DNA of 64,000 nucleotides from Notolepis coatsorum (taxonomy: Eukaryota > Chordata > Actinopteri > Aulopiformes > Paralepididae), in NCBI GenBank assembly GCA_963971535.1, contig OZ020589.1, positions 92,755,182 through 92,819,181 of the forward strand, in the 5' to 3' direction. Position numbers and translations under genes: made by a program. Shown in pieces: positions 10,469 through 21,776 of this stretch; the first letter of the stretch is position 1; each line of letters begins with the position of its first letter. The notes under the pieces were generated by a model, which was not told the origin of the DNA, made no database searches, and saw only the letters and a program-made list of their open reading frames with translations.

Positions 10469-10967
10469 ATAGCAGTGTCCGAGATCAAATGCCGGTTTGG
10501 CAACATGAAGCGAAGGCGTCGGATACTGAAATGTAGTTTCCAAAACACGTTGATGCCATAAGCTTCTGATGCTCTCAAACTTCGATTATTCAGTTCCACA
10601 TCCACGCACAAGAAAGCCACTGACCACAACGTAATATTAACTATTTAATGTCCAATTCGGGTTATACACTTTCACGTTTCCTAATTATATAGAGTGAGAT
10701 TAATTAAGTTTATCCAGGGAAAGAGAGAGAGGTCTGAAAACTGTCTGGCTTCACTCTAATCACTCGGCCTGACTGCCGGTACAATCTGCGTTATTTTCTT
10801 TCTAAACAATTCTGTCACCAAGCCGCATCTGACAGTAATAAATGACATCACGGTTATCCTGTCAAACTAAAAGTCCCTCTGCCTATCAGCCAAATATCAC
10901 GTAAAAAACTAACTCTGTAACAAAGAAATCATTCTTACCAATAAACATGAATTGTCTTAACATTTCA
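10469..10967. other. No gene seen
   Basis: AT-rich sequence without a convincing open frame or repeat boundary between the tails of two LINEs. Confidence 0.4.
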
Positions 10968-12004
10968 GATTCAGACAACTTTATTGATCCCGCGTGGGGC
11001 AATTCATATTTGCAGCTTCACCAACAAGCAACAAAGACAAACAAACAACAAAACATCTCAACGACAGCACGGCAAATAAAAAGAGAAACACTCCATGTGA
11101 TACAATCCAGCAATAAAAGTAAAAGTAAAAACAGACAACCAAGTGCAAAAGGCTACTTAAAATGACTACTGTCTGTGTTTAAAAGTCTGATAGCGAGGGG
11201 ACAAAAGATTTGGCGTAGCGGTTGGTCCTACTTGGTGGGACGTCATAACGGCGGCCAGAAGGCAACAGTGAAAACCGCTGAGACAGAGCATGGAGAGGTT
11301 GATTTGTGATGCTCGTCCCCTTCTTGACCACCTGGTCCGTCCAGAGAGAACATAGGACTCTCTGTTTTACTCCAATTATTTTGGAGCACACTTTCACAAT
11401 ATACTGTAGGCTGTTCCTATCTTTAATGGACAGACCACTGAACCAGCAGATAAAAGAAAAAGTTAGGAGGCTTTCACTAAAAGAACCATAAAAAGTGCTC
11501 AGGATCTTCGCACTAACATTAAAAGAGTTCAGCTTTCTCAGCAGGTAGATCCTCTGCTGACCTTTTTTAACAATAGACTCTGTATTTAGGTTGAACTTCA
11601 GTTTACAATCAAACACAGTTCCCAGGTATTTGTACGATTCAACAGTCTGGACGTCCTCATCGTGAATTACACTAGCTACACTGGCTTGATGATCGGGGTT
11701 GTGTCTGAAGTCAATTATCATGTCCTTAGTCTTAGAGACATTGAGGTCCAAGTAATTCTCATCACACCAATTCACAAAGTCGTGAAGTACAGGTCCATGA
11801 TCAGTTTCGGAGCGCTGCAGTAGGGATACCAGGACAGTGTCATCTGAGAACTTAACCAGATGCCTTTGGTCATGAAGCGATCTGCAGCTGTCCGTGTACA
11901 TAATAAATAAAAGGGGAGACAAAACGCAACCTTGGGGGGAGCCAGTGTTGGAAATCGACATGTTGGACATCTGCCCATTGACAAAGACCTGCTGGACCCT
12001 CCTG
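10968..12004 (-). mobile_element. Rex1-like (CR1/L2-group) LINE copy 1
   Basis: The minus-strand frame at 11179-11970 (263 codons) shows GSPQGCVLSPLLFIMYTDSC, a FSDDT catalytic box, DLNVSKTKDMIIDFR, YKYLGTVFD and a C-terminal LLPSGRRYDVPPSRTNRY. This is the later half of a LINE RT. The catalytic box reads FSDD rather than the usual F/YADD. The 3' tail is TCTGAA repeats (10968-10980). It is 5' truncated at about 12004. A longer copy, with the same text, is spread over 47575-57640. Confidence 0.85.
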
Positions 12005-12742
12005 AGTAACTTTGTTACTGTAAATAATATCTATCTATTTATCTATTTATTCATCTATTTAAACACCATGAAATACACGTCCAAAATTATTTTCTATGAA
12101 CTGAAATTACTCTTATTTACCAGACTAGGCATTTAGGCACCTACACGAACTTAACGTTTCATTTTCAACAACAGATTGCTGCTAATTAAACACTTAATGG
12201 AAACGTGTAGTATGAACTCGACTTAACGTTACTCCGTTTCCATGAAGTGTTTAATTAAGTCCATGGAGTTTCCAGTGTTGCTGCCACCGTTGCGTCGCAG
12301 ATGGATGGTACACTCTGTTAGCAGAACCGGGTTTCGGGGGGCATCCCTAATGCTGATGCTACATGTTACTAATGTTAAGGACATGGTGGTGCTTGCTTTT
12401 TTATCCTTTTATCCGTCTGTGTTTTGTCCTGTATGTTGTAATTTGGTTTATTATTTTTATTGCTTCCATTTTGGTCAGGTCTTGCTCGTAAAAGAGATAC
12501 TTGATCTCAAGAATATTTACCTGGTTAAATAAAGGTTGAAAAAATAATGAATTAATAAAAATTATAATGATAATCACTGTGTATGTTAAGGTACTATTAC
12601 AGTGGTTAGCCTAGTAGTTAGCTAAGCTAGGATAACCACTGTGTATGTTAAGGTACTACAGCTTTATCTCTGTCTAACCCAGCTGACAAAGTGTCAGAGC
12701 GGCTGTGGCAATAATTATGAATATAAATGAAGTGTAGATTGT
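12005..12742. other. Repeat scraps upstream of the zinc-finger exon
   Basis: 12030-12060 is an ATCTATTT microsatellite. 12145-12260 holds an imperfect palindrome around CGTTTCCAT/AAGTGTTTAATTA and resembles 53695-53750 inside a hAT, so it is probably a hAT scrap. 12440-12545 ends ACCTGGTTAAATAAAGG, a 3' end common to fish retroposons. 12570-12655 has a direct repeat of about 27 bp (CACTGTGTATGTTAAGGTAC). No exon is recognised. Confidence 0.45.
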
Positions 12743-12850
12743 TTGAGAATATCACAATATCCACATTCTCCCTGTGAATGCATATCAATGAAATGTTATC
12801 CTGTCATATCGCCCACCTCTACCAATCCCCTTTTAAATAAGCTATTTCAA

Positions 12851-12872
12851 TCATTTCCCCCCCCCCCTCCAG
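12851..12872 (+). promoter_or_regulatory. Splice acceptor of the zinc-finger exon
   Basis: A C/T-rich tract is followed by CAG directly before the conserved exon text. The predicted phase 1 agrees with the family. No branch point was assigned. Confidence 0.65.
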
Positions 12873-14332
12873 ACTCCCTCCCTACACAGCTCCTTGTGTG
12901 TGAAGAGGAGGTCCACCCTGAGCAGCAGGAGAGGAGCTCCAGTCTCCTTCAAGGTCTGGAGCAGCCTGATATCATAGAGCTCACATCATGTCCTGACTCT
13001 GTGAAATGTCAACATGATGGGAAGAAGACTCAGTCGTCACCGCTCAGCCCAACACAGGACCCAGAACCCCTACAGATTAAAGACGAAGAGGAGGAACTAT
13101 CTCAAGGCCTAGAGGAGGATGATGGCTCCAAGATGGCCTTACACCCTGTGAAATATGAAAATGATGGTGAGAATAATCTGTACTCTCAGCTCAGCCAAAC
13201 ACAGGACTCAGAGCTCCTTCAAATTAATTTACTACTACAATCGCTGGAACAAGCTGATAGCTCCAAGATCACATTACTCCCAGTGAAACATGTCGGTAGT
13301 CAAGAGAAAGCTCGGTCCTTCCAGTCTCTTCAAACCCAGAGGAAGAATGGAGAAGATTACTCTTTACCCAGCACCTCAACTGAACAAATGAAAACAGAAT
13401 CTGATGAAGAGGACTGTATAATATCAGAACCAGCCAGTAACTTGGATCCAGTTGGTGATTTAGAACCAATTAGAGATGTCCTGCTCCTCTCTTCAGACTG
13501 CTCTGGGATTGAGACTGATGACAGTGGTGATTGGAAGGAATGTGGTTTAAAGACACAGAAAAGACGTTTAAAGAGATCTATGGAATCATCGCATGAACTC
13601 GGTCACATCCTGTCCACACCTTGTTGCAAAGTGTGTGGAAATTTTTTTCTTGATAAGGTGTCTTTCATGTTGCATATTCAATTTCATTCTAGTGATTGTG
13701 GTTTGTGTGGGAAACAGTTGGATCCCACAGAGAGTTTGAAGCTTCACCTTGAATCTCACATGATATGTACCGTTTGTGGTAAAGAATTTACAAAGCATAG
13801 TGATGTTGTAACACACATGAGAAGTCATAATGAGGAGAAACACTTTATCTGCAGTTACTGTGGGAAAGGATTTGGATGGAAGTCAAATCTACAGGCACAC
13901 ATGAGAACTCACACCGGAGAGGAATCTTTTAGTTCAGGTTGTGGCAGAAGCTACAGTCAGACAGGAACGGTTGAAACACCAATGGAAACTCATTTGAGTG
14001 AGTTTCATGGTTGTCCAGTTTGTGGGAAAAGGTGTGTTCACCGGAGTGATCTGAAGAGGCACATGAGAACTCATACAGGGGAGAAACCATATAGTTGCAC
14101 ATTTTGTGGGAAAGGGTTCAACGAGAAAGGAGATCTGAATAGACACCTAAGGACTCATACAGGAGAGAAACCCTTTAGTTGTTTGGTTTGTGGCAAAAGC
14201 TTTTCTCAAAGTGGAACTCTGACTGTACACATGAGATTTCACACTGGAGAGAGACCCTATAGTTGCAGTGTTTGTGGAAAAGGTTTCCCTCTGTTGTTAT
14301 ACCTAAAACGCCACAAGTGTCCAGCTAAGTGA
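12873..14332 (+). CDS. C2H2 zinc-finger protein, last coding exon
   Basis: The open frame runs from 12743, but I place the exon start at 12873. There a pyrimidine tract ends in CAG, and the following text ([19 protein letters not shown]) matches the usual start of the second exon in a large teleost zinc-finger family, with a phase-1 join. An acidic linker with [10 protein letters not shown] and DSGDWKE follows, then nine finger units from about residue 295 of the open frame. Units 1-4 and 6-8 keep C2H2 spacing, joined by TGEKP-type linkers from unit 6 on. Unit 5 lacks its first Cys and first His. Unit 9 ends in HKC without the last His. A stop lies at 14330. The protein is probably a nuclear DNA-binding regulator. 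The upstream exon of this family is not found in the window, so the gene may be split by the repeats to the left or be a partial copy. Confidence 0.8.
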
Positions 14333-14640
14333 GCGGAAGTGGCTGAAACCGCAGAGGTTAAGTGGAAATTATTCCTCATTTACTTCCATTGGAACAAGAG
14401 TTGAGATGAGTCGATCCTTTTTAATAGTTTGGCATTTTGCCTGTTTTCTGTTAAAAGCCCATGACTTGAAGAGACGACATTCTCCTACACAAAAGCAGGA
14501 GAAGTCAGGTCAGCTGACTCCCCCTTGTGGCCAGTTGGTAGTATTGGCACATCTGAAACCCCTCACAATATGGTCGCTTCAGTATTGAGGTTCAGTTTTC
14601 TTAACTTTTTGATGGTTGAGTAGGCATTTCTTTGGGTATT
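14333..14640 (+). other. 3' flank of the zinc-finger exon
   Basis: No further coding sequence. I see no canonical AATAAA close to the stop; AATAAA does occur at 16401 and near 16536, so the true transcript end is unclear. Confidence 0.35.
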
Positions 14641-14709
14641 CCCCCCCCCCCCCCCCTGTAATCTTAAAATCACCCTACGTATACTGTCTTGGGGGGGGGG
14701 GGGGGGGGG
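14641..14709. repeat. Poly-C and poly-G inverted pair
   Basis: A run of 16 C's (14641-14656) and a run of 19 G's (14691-14709) are separated by 34 bp. They can pair as a hairpin, and the G-run could form a quadruplex. Confidence 0.9.
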
Positions 14710-15035
14710 TTATTGAGTATTCTTAGTATGGCTACTTTCAGGAAGTGGATTTATATAATTTACTTCCAAAAATGGCAATTTTTGGAAGTACTGTAATAAT
14801 AAGAACACGTAACTATATATATTAGCTAAACATATACTTGTAAAAATGTGTAGAGAATAATGCAGGAGAAACCAAGAAGCCCCGCAGGTCTTACATTTCA
14901 CTGATAAGAATATCACAAATATACACAGACCGACATCAACAGGTTTTGGTTCACTTTGGCATTTGACATACGAAGCGAATAATGACATTAGACATAAGGT
15001 TTTGACCTACTGGGTGAACCTACTGAACTGCATAG
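14710..15035. other. No gene seen
   Basis: AT-rich sequence with an 11-bp inverted pair near 14756-14790 (TTTACTTCCAAAAATGGC / TTTTTGGAAGTA). There is no supported gene. Confidence 0.4.
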
Positions 15036-15211
15036 AGTAGGGTTAGTAGCTTCTCTCTGATTGTGTATGTACTGAGGGCAGTAGGGTAAGTAGTTTCTCT
15101 CTGATTGTGTATGTACTGAGGGTAGTAGGGTTAGTAGCTTCTCTCTGATTGTGTATGTACTGAGGGTAGTAGGGTTAGTAGCTTCTGTCTGATTGTGTAG
15201 GTACTGAGGGA
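15036..15211. repeat. 44-bp minisatellite, four units
   Basis: Units starting at 15036, 15080, 15124 and 15168 each begin AGTAGGG(T/T or A)AGTAG and contain CTGATTGTGTA(T/G)GTACTGAGG. The units differ at only a few positions. Confidence 0.9.
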
Positions 15212-16091
15212 TTTCAGACACAGCCATTGTTGTTATTGCTGGTGTTGTAAATGGAGGCCAAGTGATGAAAGTCTGTTATTTTGCGTCATATTCATCTTTT
15301 GATGTGGGAGTCATTATTACATTGCAGAATCAACAGCAAAAAAGGATAAAGATCACTTCCACAACACTTTCTCTATTAACTATATTGTTTATTATTCTGT
15401 ATTTTTGCTGGACCCCAGGGCCTGACTTACTGATGTCCATGTGTCCGTGAGAACAGTGTATATGCTAACCATGTAGATATATCAATGTTATGGCTATAAT
15501 TAAGCATGTTTGGACTGGTGACAGAGAAAATAAGCCTGCAAGCTAACTTAATGCTAGCAAGCCATTCTGTCAATGACGTTACCTATGATTGAGAAACGGT
15601 AAATATGATCGAGTATGTTTCACAACAAGCCTGGCTAGTTATCCAGACATCTCAAATGTAATCAGATTAATCACTTTTGTCCCCAAATCAATAATATTTT
15701 CACAAACAAATATGCAAATTAGCCATGAGCTTGATTTTGCAGAGCCGGTATTGTTTGTTTACCCAAGTGACATTAATATTGGTTTGGTGAAGCATTTCAT
15801 GATTATGTCAAACTAAATACTGCCTCTCCAAACGCCAGAGTGCTGTGCTAGCTCAGTCTTGGTGAAAACTAAGACATTTGTCCAACAGAATAGTTTTACA
15901 TTCGTAAATCACTAAACAACAGTTGATACCAAGTACATCACGTCAGCTGCCTGCTAACGTTAGCTAGATCAGCTGATGCCAAACATGCAAGTACTTAGGT
16001 GGATACATTGTAATGTTGCAGTGCATCATTACTGTCAAGGAAGAATGCTTTCAGTAATAATGTAGAATTTCCTTTCAATGCCTTTTATTCA
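15212..16091. other. No gene seen
   Basis: AT-rich, with short open frames that carry no recognisable domain. Confidence 0.4.
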
Positions 16092-16352
16092 CACCTCCCC
16101 CTTGTATCCTCCTTTCCTCTCCCCTTACCTGTTCATCCCTCCCCCTGTATCCTCCTTTCCTCTCCCCTCAACTGGTCATCCCTCCCCCTGTATCCTCTTT
16201 TCCTCTCCCCTCACCTGGTCATCCCTCCCCCCTATATCCTCTTTAACTCTCCCCTCACCTGGTCATTCCTCCCCCTGTATCCTCTTCCTCTCCCCTCACC
16301 TGGTCATCCCTCCCCCTTTATCCTCCTTTCTACTCCCCTCACCTGGTCATCC
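16092..16352. repeat. 43-bp pyrimidine-rich minisatellite, six units
   Basis: Repeats of TCCCTCCCCCTGTATCCTC followed by TCTCCCCTCACCTGGTCA, spaced 43, 43, 43, 44 and 41 bp apart. One strand is almost pure C/T. The 96-residue frame across it is a repeat artefact. Confidence 0.9.
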
Positions 16353-17037
16353 TCTACTGAACTCCTAACCTAAATTGTATTTGATTTCCCATGTTTTAAC
16401 AATAAATTTGTACCAACCGTGAATATTTGACCATGCGCATGATTAACCTCTCCGGTTCCAGCACAGCACCCAGGGGAATGTTCTGTAGTGTATGTGGGTA
16501 CGTTTTCTATTTCAGAACTGAGAACACTGCATAGAATAAAGCTCATTTGGATAAACATTATGCAGGTCTGCAAAATCTGTCTCTTAATTCATTGTCAGTG
16601 TAGCAGCTCTTACTTTTCTGAAATGTTCTGTTGGGTCCAGCACTAGGCAAGCCTAGTCTTGTTCTATCTATCACCAGAGTCACGCCCTTCCTCTTCCAAG
16701 CTGACACAGAAATTAATGCATGCTTTAATTTGCAGATTGTATTACGACAACCCCATGACCAGACATAGTCTATATCACCCCAGAGTTAAAGCTCTTGAGT
16801 TCATTTTAATATTATTTTGGTACTTTTTAAGGCCTAATTTGACCTTGACCCAGAATACCTGTCTGATAACATAAATGGTAAATGGCTGCATTTATATAGC
16901 AACTTTTATCCAAAGCGCTTTACAATTTGTTCCTCACATTTTACCCATTCACTCACACATCGATGGTGGAATATTGACCCCAAAAATGGAGCATTCATCT
17001 ACCTGCCAGATGGCAGTCCGATGCATGCACTAACTTC
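16353..17037. other. No gene; dispersed repeat scrap at the right
   Basis: 16875-17035 contains GGCTGCATTTATATAGCA and CCAAAGCGCTTTACA, phrases common to a dispersed fish repeat whose class I cannot assign. The remainder shows nothing. Confidence 0.4.
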
Positions 17038-17947
17038 TCTTCGGTTCAAATAACAAACTCGGCAAGGCCGACGGCTTCTCAGTTACAGTGGGTGACAATA
17101 TTGTCACAAGGAAAGATGAAATTACATACCTAGGTTCCATCCTAGAGGCTAATCTTTCCTGTGACAAAATGGCATCCAATGTAATAAAAAAAAGTCAACC
17201 AACGAACTAGATTCTTGTACCGGATCTCCTCTCTGGTAAACAAGAATACCCTGAAGACTCTGGCAGGAGCACTCATTCAAGGTTACTACGACTATGCTTG
17301 CACCTCATGGTACCAAAGCACCTCAAAGGCGCTAAAAACAAAATTACAAACATCACAAAACAAACTGGTCAGACTACTGCTTGACCTTACTCCTAGAACC
17401 CACCTCACCCCTGCCCACTTTGACAACCTAGGATGGCTTAGAGTAGACGACAGAGTACAGCAACTTGCAATGGGCCTGGTCTACAAGATACACTACACGA
17501 CTAAGGTACCCATGTACATGTCAAAATACTTCCCAAAGGTCAGTGAATACCATGACCACAACACCAGAGGGAGCTCCACAAATCATGTTAAACCCAGATT
17601 CGGCTCAAACAAGGGACTAAACACATTTCGCAATTATGCCACATCAATGTGGAACACCCTACCCACAGCTGTAAAGGAATGTGAATCACTACCCACTTTT
17701 AAAACCGCTCTTAAGGAGCACCTACGGGAGACTGCTATTCGAAACTGGCCCCTGTAAATGTCCTAACCCAACCCCCTCCAATGTACAGTAAATGTCCTAA
17801 CCCAATAATACACGAGACCCTCTTCTTGGAACCAAGTAAGGTTTCGTCGATAATCCAATGTACAGTTACCCCCCCACCCCACCCACCCAATTACCCCTCC
17901 TATGTACAGTTACCCCCAAACCCACCTCATCCAATGTACAGTTTCTT

Positions 17948-18387
17948 TTTTTTATCCACTTTTTCTCCAATCCCAATTTTTTGTCGTGCCAATTCCCCCC
18001 TCCCCTGTCTTGATCGTTGCTCGCATGTGCCCCCCACTGGTCGGTCATAGGGAGGGTTGACTAATCCATCACATGTCCCCTCTGATACATGCAGAGTCAG
18101 CCAGACACTTCTTTTCACCTGCCAGCGCAGACTCTCATTGGCGAGGTGTAACGTGTGGGAGGCTGACACTACCCTCGACATCTCCTGTCCTTGCTGTGCA
18201 GGCGACCTGTAGGAGTCGCTGTTTACAACGACCAGATTACTACCCATCGACTCCCCTCCCGCTGACTCTGCCAATTGAGTCAGTATGACGGCCGGCCCAA
18301 GCCGGAGGCAACGCTGACAGCCGGATTCGATACCGGTGTCTCACGCGTTGGTGACAAGCGCTTAGACCGCTGCGCCACCCAGCCGCC
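17948..18387 (-). mobile_element. tRNA-derived SINE with 19-bp target duplication
   Basis: The minus strand begins GGCGGCTGGGTGGCGCAGCG (A-box region), has a B-box-like GGTATCGAATCC and ends in an A-rich tail. It is flanked by an identical 19-bp duplication at 17929-17947 and 18388-18406, the mark of LINE-driven insertion. It has the same family layout as 5144-5617. The 19-bp target contains one CCAATGTACAGT unit of the host LINE 3'UTR. Confidence 0.9.
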
Positions 18388-18539
18388 ATCCAATGTACAG
18401 TTTCTTAGTCAAATGTATATACTCTCTTTTCGTTTTTTTTACTCTTTTTGTATGACAAACACTACTTTATTTGTAAATCTGGTATGTCATAAATGTATAG
18501 ATGTAGCAGTACTGTCTATCTGTATGTCATATGTTATGA

Positions 18540-18680
18540 TGAATTGAAAATGGGGGACCCTGATGTAAACAAGAAAGTCTTTCTCTGGTCTGCATCCCCT
18601 TAACAATTGTGTGTATTGAGCTGTACTGTATTGTACCCATTCTGCAATCTGTTAATAAAATGTTCAATCAATCAATCCGT
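18540..18680 (+). repeat. LINE B 3' terminal segment
   Basis: Starts GAATTGAAAATGGGGGACCC and ends with an AATAAA-type signal and CAAT repeats. The same segment, alone or with more of the LINE, recurs at 23590, 25785, 33430, 53876, 54310, 54573 and 54756. Confidence 0.85.
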
Positions 18681-18868
18681 CCTCCACCCATCCACCTTCT
18701 CCACTGTGGGTGCAGAGGTCTACTCATCTGGGGGAAGAAGATAGTGTAGCCTTCTCCCGTCTGTTTTACAGTCCTCGCTGTAGTATTAGGTTATATTTGT
18801 ATAGGAACCTTTGTGCGGTAGGAACCTTGATGTGTGACGGGGGGGGGGGGGGGGGGGAGTTAAATAAA

Positions 18869-20519
18869 GCATGTGTAGACACCTGAATATGTCTAACAAT
18901 AATTCAATGTGTCTAACTCTAATTCCTTGTACTCTACTGTGTTCATGATAACGTTGTGTAACTTGCTGACCCCTCTTGATCCTCCATATCCTAACATTGA
19001 CACTTAATAGTGGGACATGATACTGGACTGCCACCAGGAGGAGCTGGTGCGACGTTGGGCAAGGGGTGACAACAGGTGAAGAAGGACTGGCTGAAGGTGG
19101 GGCTCCTGTAGCGGAACTACCTCTTCATTGTTTTCCACTGAAGGAAGCAGACGTGTAGAGCACGAGCTCTCGACCCTAAAGACACACGGAATATGACTCC
19201 CGTCACGAGGCGGGTTAGTAATGTAGTATGCGATAGCTTAGCTTTCCAGTTAATGCTAAAGATAAGTTTTCACCAAGAAGAAGACGTCTTACAGCCGGAG
19301 AGCGCTGTGGATATTGCACGTGCTGCGTTTTAGCTAAAGTATAGGCGGAAGGCAAGGGGGTCGTCCTGACCCACAGCTTAGCTTCAAGTATAGGCCTAGG
19401 AGCACAGTTAGCTCGCGCGTCGTTCCACCCTCTCCCAGCCCAACAGCGGACACCGCAACGGACGTCGCCAGACTGCACCCACCTCCAGCCTTATCCTAGC
19501 CGACGACCTCCAGCAGTCACCTGCCTAACGTCAACCCAGCCCGCCTCCTGCTATCACGGCGGACAATCACAGGACTTTTCGACGGCCATCTCACCACATG
19601 GACGTTTGGTGGTGAGAGCAGGCCAGCCCTTGGTTAAGTACACTCAAGCTAGTTACAGTGAGCGCTCCGAGTGCTGGAACTCAGTGGCGTCGCGTGGGTA
19701 AAATAACTGGGGATGCCAATTTATTTTTAATTAAAAATGTATTTATTTTTATATATAAAAAAATGTATATATATATTTATATATATATATTTAAGCCAAA
19801 TAATATTGTGACAAAATAAAAATGCAAAAATACATATTTCAAGTGTAAACATACAGCTATACTATTCCATGGGCTAGATTTAATAAGATTCGAGCTGAGT
19901 AAAGCTCTTCCCACACCTCCAGGGCGGCAAATGTGCAGAGGCCAGAGTACTTAGTTTGCTGACGGACCCGTTTTAAGGTGTGGGAAGGGCTTTAGTCAGC
20001 TCGAATCTGATTGGCTAGTATTGGTTTTGGACTCCACAAATCACATGGTGGAAGCTGGAGAAAGACACCTCCCCTCTGCCTCCTCTCCTCTGCTGCAGTG
20101 ACTGCCTCAGTGACTGCACTGTGTCTCAGTGTGTTAGAGAGAGTGAGAAGGAGAAGAGGGAGAAATTTCAAAAAAAAAAATGTATAACACAGATGAAAAA
20201 TAATGATTTTTAATTATTATTGTGAACTATATAATTTTTTTTTCCTTTTCATATTAATTCATATTTTAATAATGGGGAAGCCTGGCTTCCATTGGCTTCC
20301 AGGAGGATTCGCCGCTGCTGGAACTTTATCAGTAAACATTGTCTTTGTTCAGAGCGTGCCCTTTAAGGGCGAAGAGAATAAGTACGTTGAACCGACACTG
20401 GTAGCAGTGATTAGGGGCGCCCCGACATTTATTATTTTGGGGAATGCCGGCTATAGATAGGACTTTTGTTTTCAATGTGGGCCCACTGTCTTTTGGTTAA
20501 GTGTGTTGTGTGATAACGT
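18869..20519. other. Gypsy interior or foreign inserts, no gene recognised
   Basis: No RT or protease motif is seen. Near 19684 (CAGTGGCGTCGCGTGGGT) and 20410-20455 there are two similar GGGGA(A)TGCC-ending blocks in the same orientation, possibly ends of a DNA element, but no target duplication was found. Confidence 0.35.
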
Positions 20520-21633
20520 GTGTTCCCTTATAAAGCACTCCGAGCTGACATACTGAAAAAGCTGCACGAAGGACATCTCGGGATAACAAAATGTAGGGAG
20601 AGGGCTAAAAAGTCAGTATGGTGGCCAGGCCTTAGCAAGGAATTGCAAAAGATGGTAGAGAACTGTGACACATGTGCATGTGAGAGGGTGAACAAAAGAG
20701 AACCGATGATGTCAACAGAATTCCCAACAAGACCATGGTCCACTGTCGGAGCAGATCTGTTTCAAAACAACAACCAACACTACCTAGTCATCGTTGACTA
20801 TTATTCCAGATATGTGGAAGTCGCCAAACTGACATCCACAACATCAGAGGCAATGATCCAGCATTTCAAGTCAATATTTGCTCGTCATGGGATCCCAGAG
20901 GAGGTCCGCACGGACAATGGCCCACAGTTTGCATCAGAGTGTTTCCGCAAGTTCTCACAGGACTGGTGTTTCAGCCATGTGACGTCCAGTCCTCGTTTTC
21001 CACAGAGCAATGGGGAGGCAGAGCGTGCAGTGAGAACTATAAAAAGTCTGATCAAAAAGTCAAGTGATCCCTACCTTGCTCTAATGGCCTACCGCAACGC
21101 CCCACTCGCAAACGGATTCAGTCCCACGGAGCTTCTCATGGGAAGAAAAATCCGAACTCTTGTTCCTGTCATCCCATCCCAACTAAAACCAAGATGTGCC
21201 GACACAGAGAAACTAAGAAAGACTTTACAGACAAAAACAGCGACTGAACTACGATCGAAGACACAGAACACGGTTGCCCCTCATCCAACCGGGTGAACAT
21301 GTGTGGATCAGAGACACTAAGGAGCGAGGCACAGTGGTGTCTATGGCAGGCACACCCAGGTCTTACCTTGTGGAGACACCCGGAGAAGGTACCCTACGGA
21401 GAAACAGGTCTCACCTCTCCCCAACCCTGGTGGCTCCAGATACTGAAACCAACTTACCTGAGACGACACCATGGGTGAACCGTGAAACAGATGTACTGGA
21501 GACACATGTGGCTAAGGTGACTCAAAACCAACAGCAGCAGCAGCCACAGAGCTTAATGACTGAGAGACGATACCCACCTAGAGTGAGGGGGCCTCCAGGG
21601 CACCTAAAGGACTTTGTATGCACACGTAGTTAA
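20520..21633 (+). pseudogene. Gypsy-type integrase region (fossil)
   Basis: The text shows an HHCC-like zinc-binding part (HEGHLGITKCRERAK with CDTCACE), then the catalytic core with VGADLF, TDNGPQF and SNGEAERAV, the D-D-E arrangement of retroelement integrases, and YRNAPLANGFSPTELLMGRK. Downstream text resembles the small C-terminal domain of Gypsy integrases. It would have inserted element cDNA into chromosomes. It belongs to a broken element. Confidence 0.85.
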
Positions 21634-21776
21634 GTCCCTAATAATAATAATAATAAAAAGAAGGGGAAAAAAGAACAGAGTGAGAAATGGGGCAGAATAA
21701 TCCCCACACTCTGCAGAAGGGCTGGGCAGTCTACCCCACCCTTCTCTAAGAAAGAAGTTAAGTTACCGTTCTAATG

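Larger units (their letters stand above)
17038..18680 (+). mobile_element. LINE family B copy 1, 5' truncated
   Basis: The frame at 17215-17757 (180 codons) matches the C-terminal part of the 24544-25476 ORF almost residue for residue (YRISSLVNKNTLKTLAGALI, LDLTPRTHLTPAHFDN). Upstream, one extra A in an A-run and an R-to-stop change (ACTAG against ACGCG) break the frame relative to copy 2. The 3'UTR carries several CCAATGTACAGT units and a SINE. The final about 140 bp (18540-18680) end in CAAT repeats. The clade is uncertain (CR1/jockey-type RT). Confidence 0.8.

Noticed and set aside
15036-15211. Regular repeats that might suggest a CRISPR array
   Set aside because: The units are head-to-tail with no unique spacers, in a eukaryotic context; this is a minisatellite.
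16078-16368. A 96-residue Pro/Ser-rich frame
   Set aside because: Translation of the 43-bp pyrimidine-rich minisatellite.
17761-17947. CCAATGTACAGT units with variable spacers, CRISPR-like at first sight
   Set aside because: They lie in a LINE 3'UTR, with low-complexity spacers, and recur in other LINE copies.
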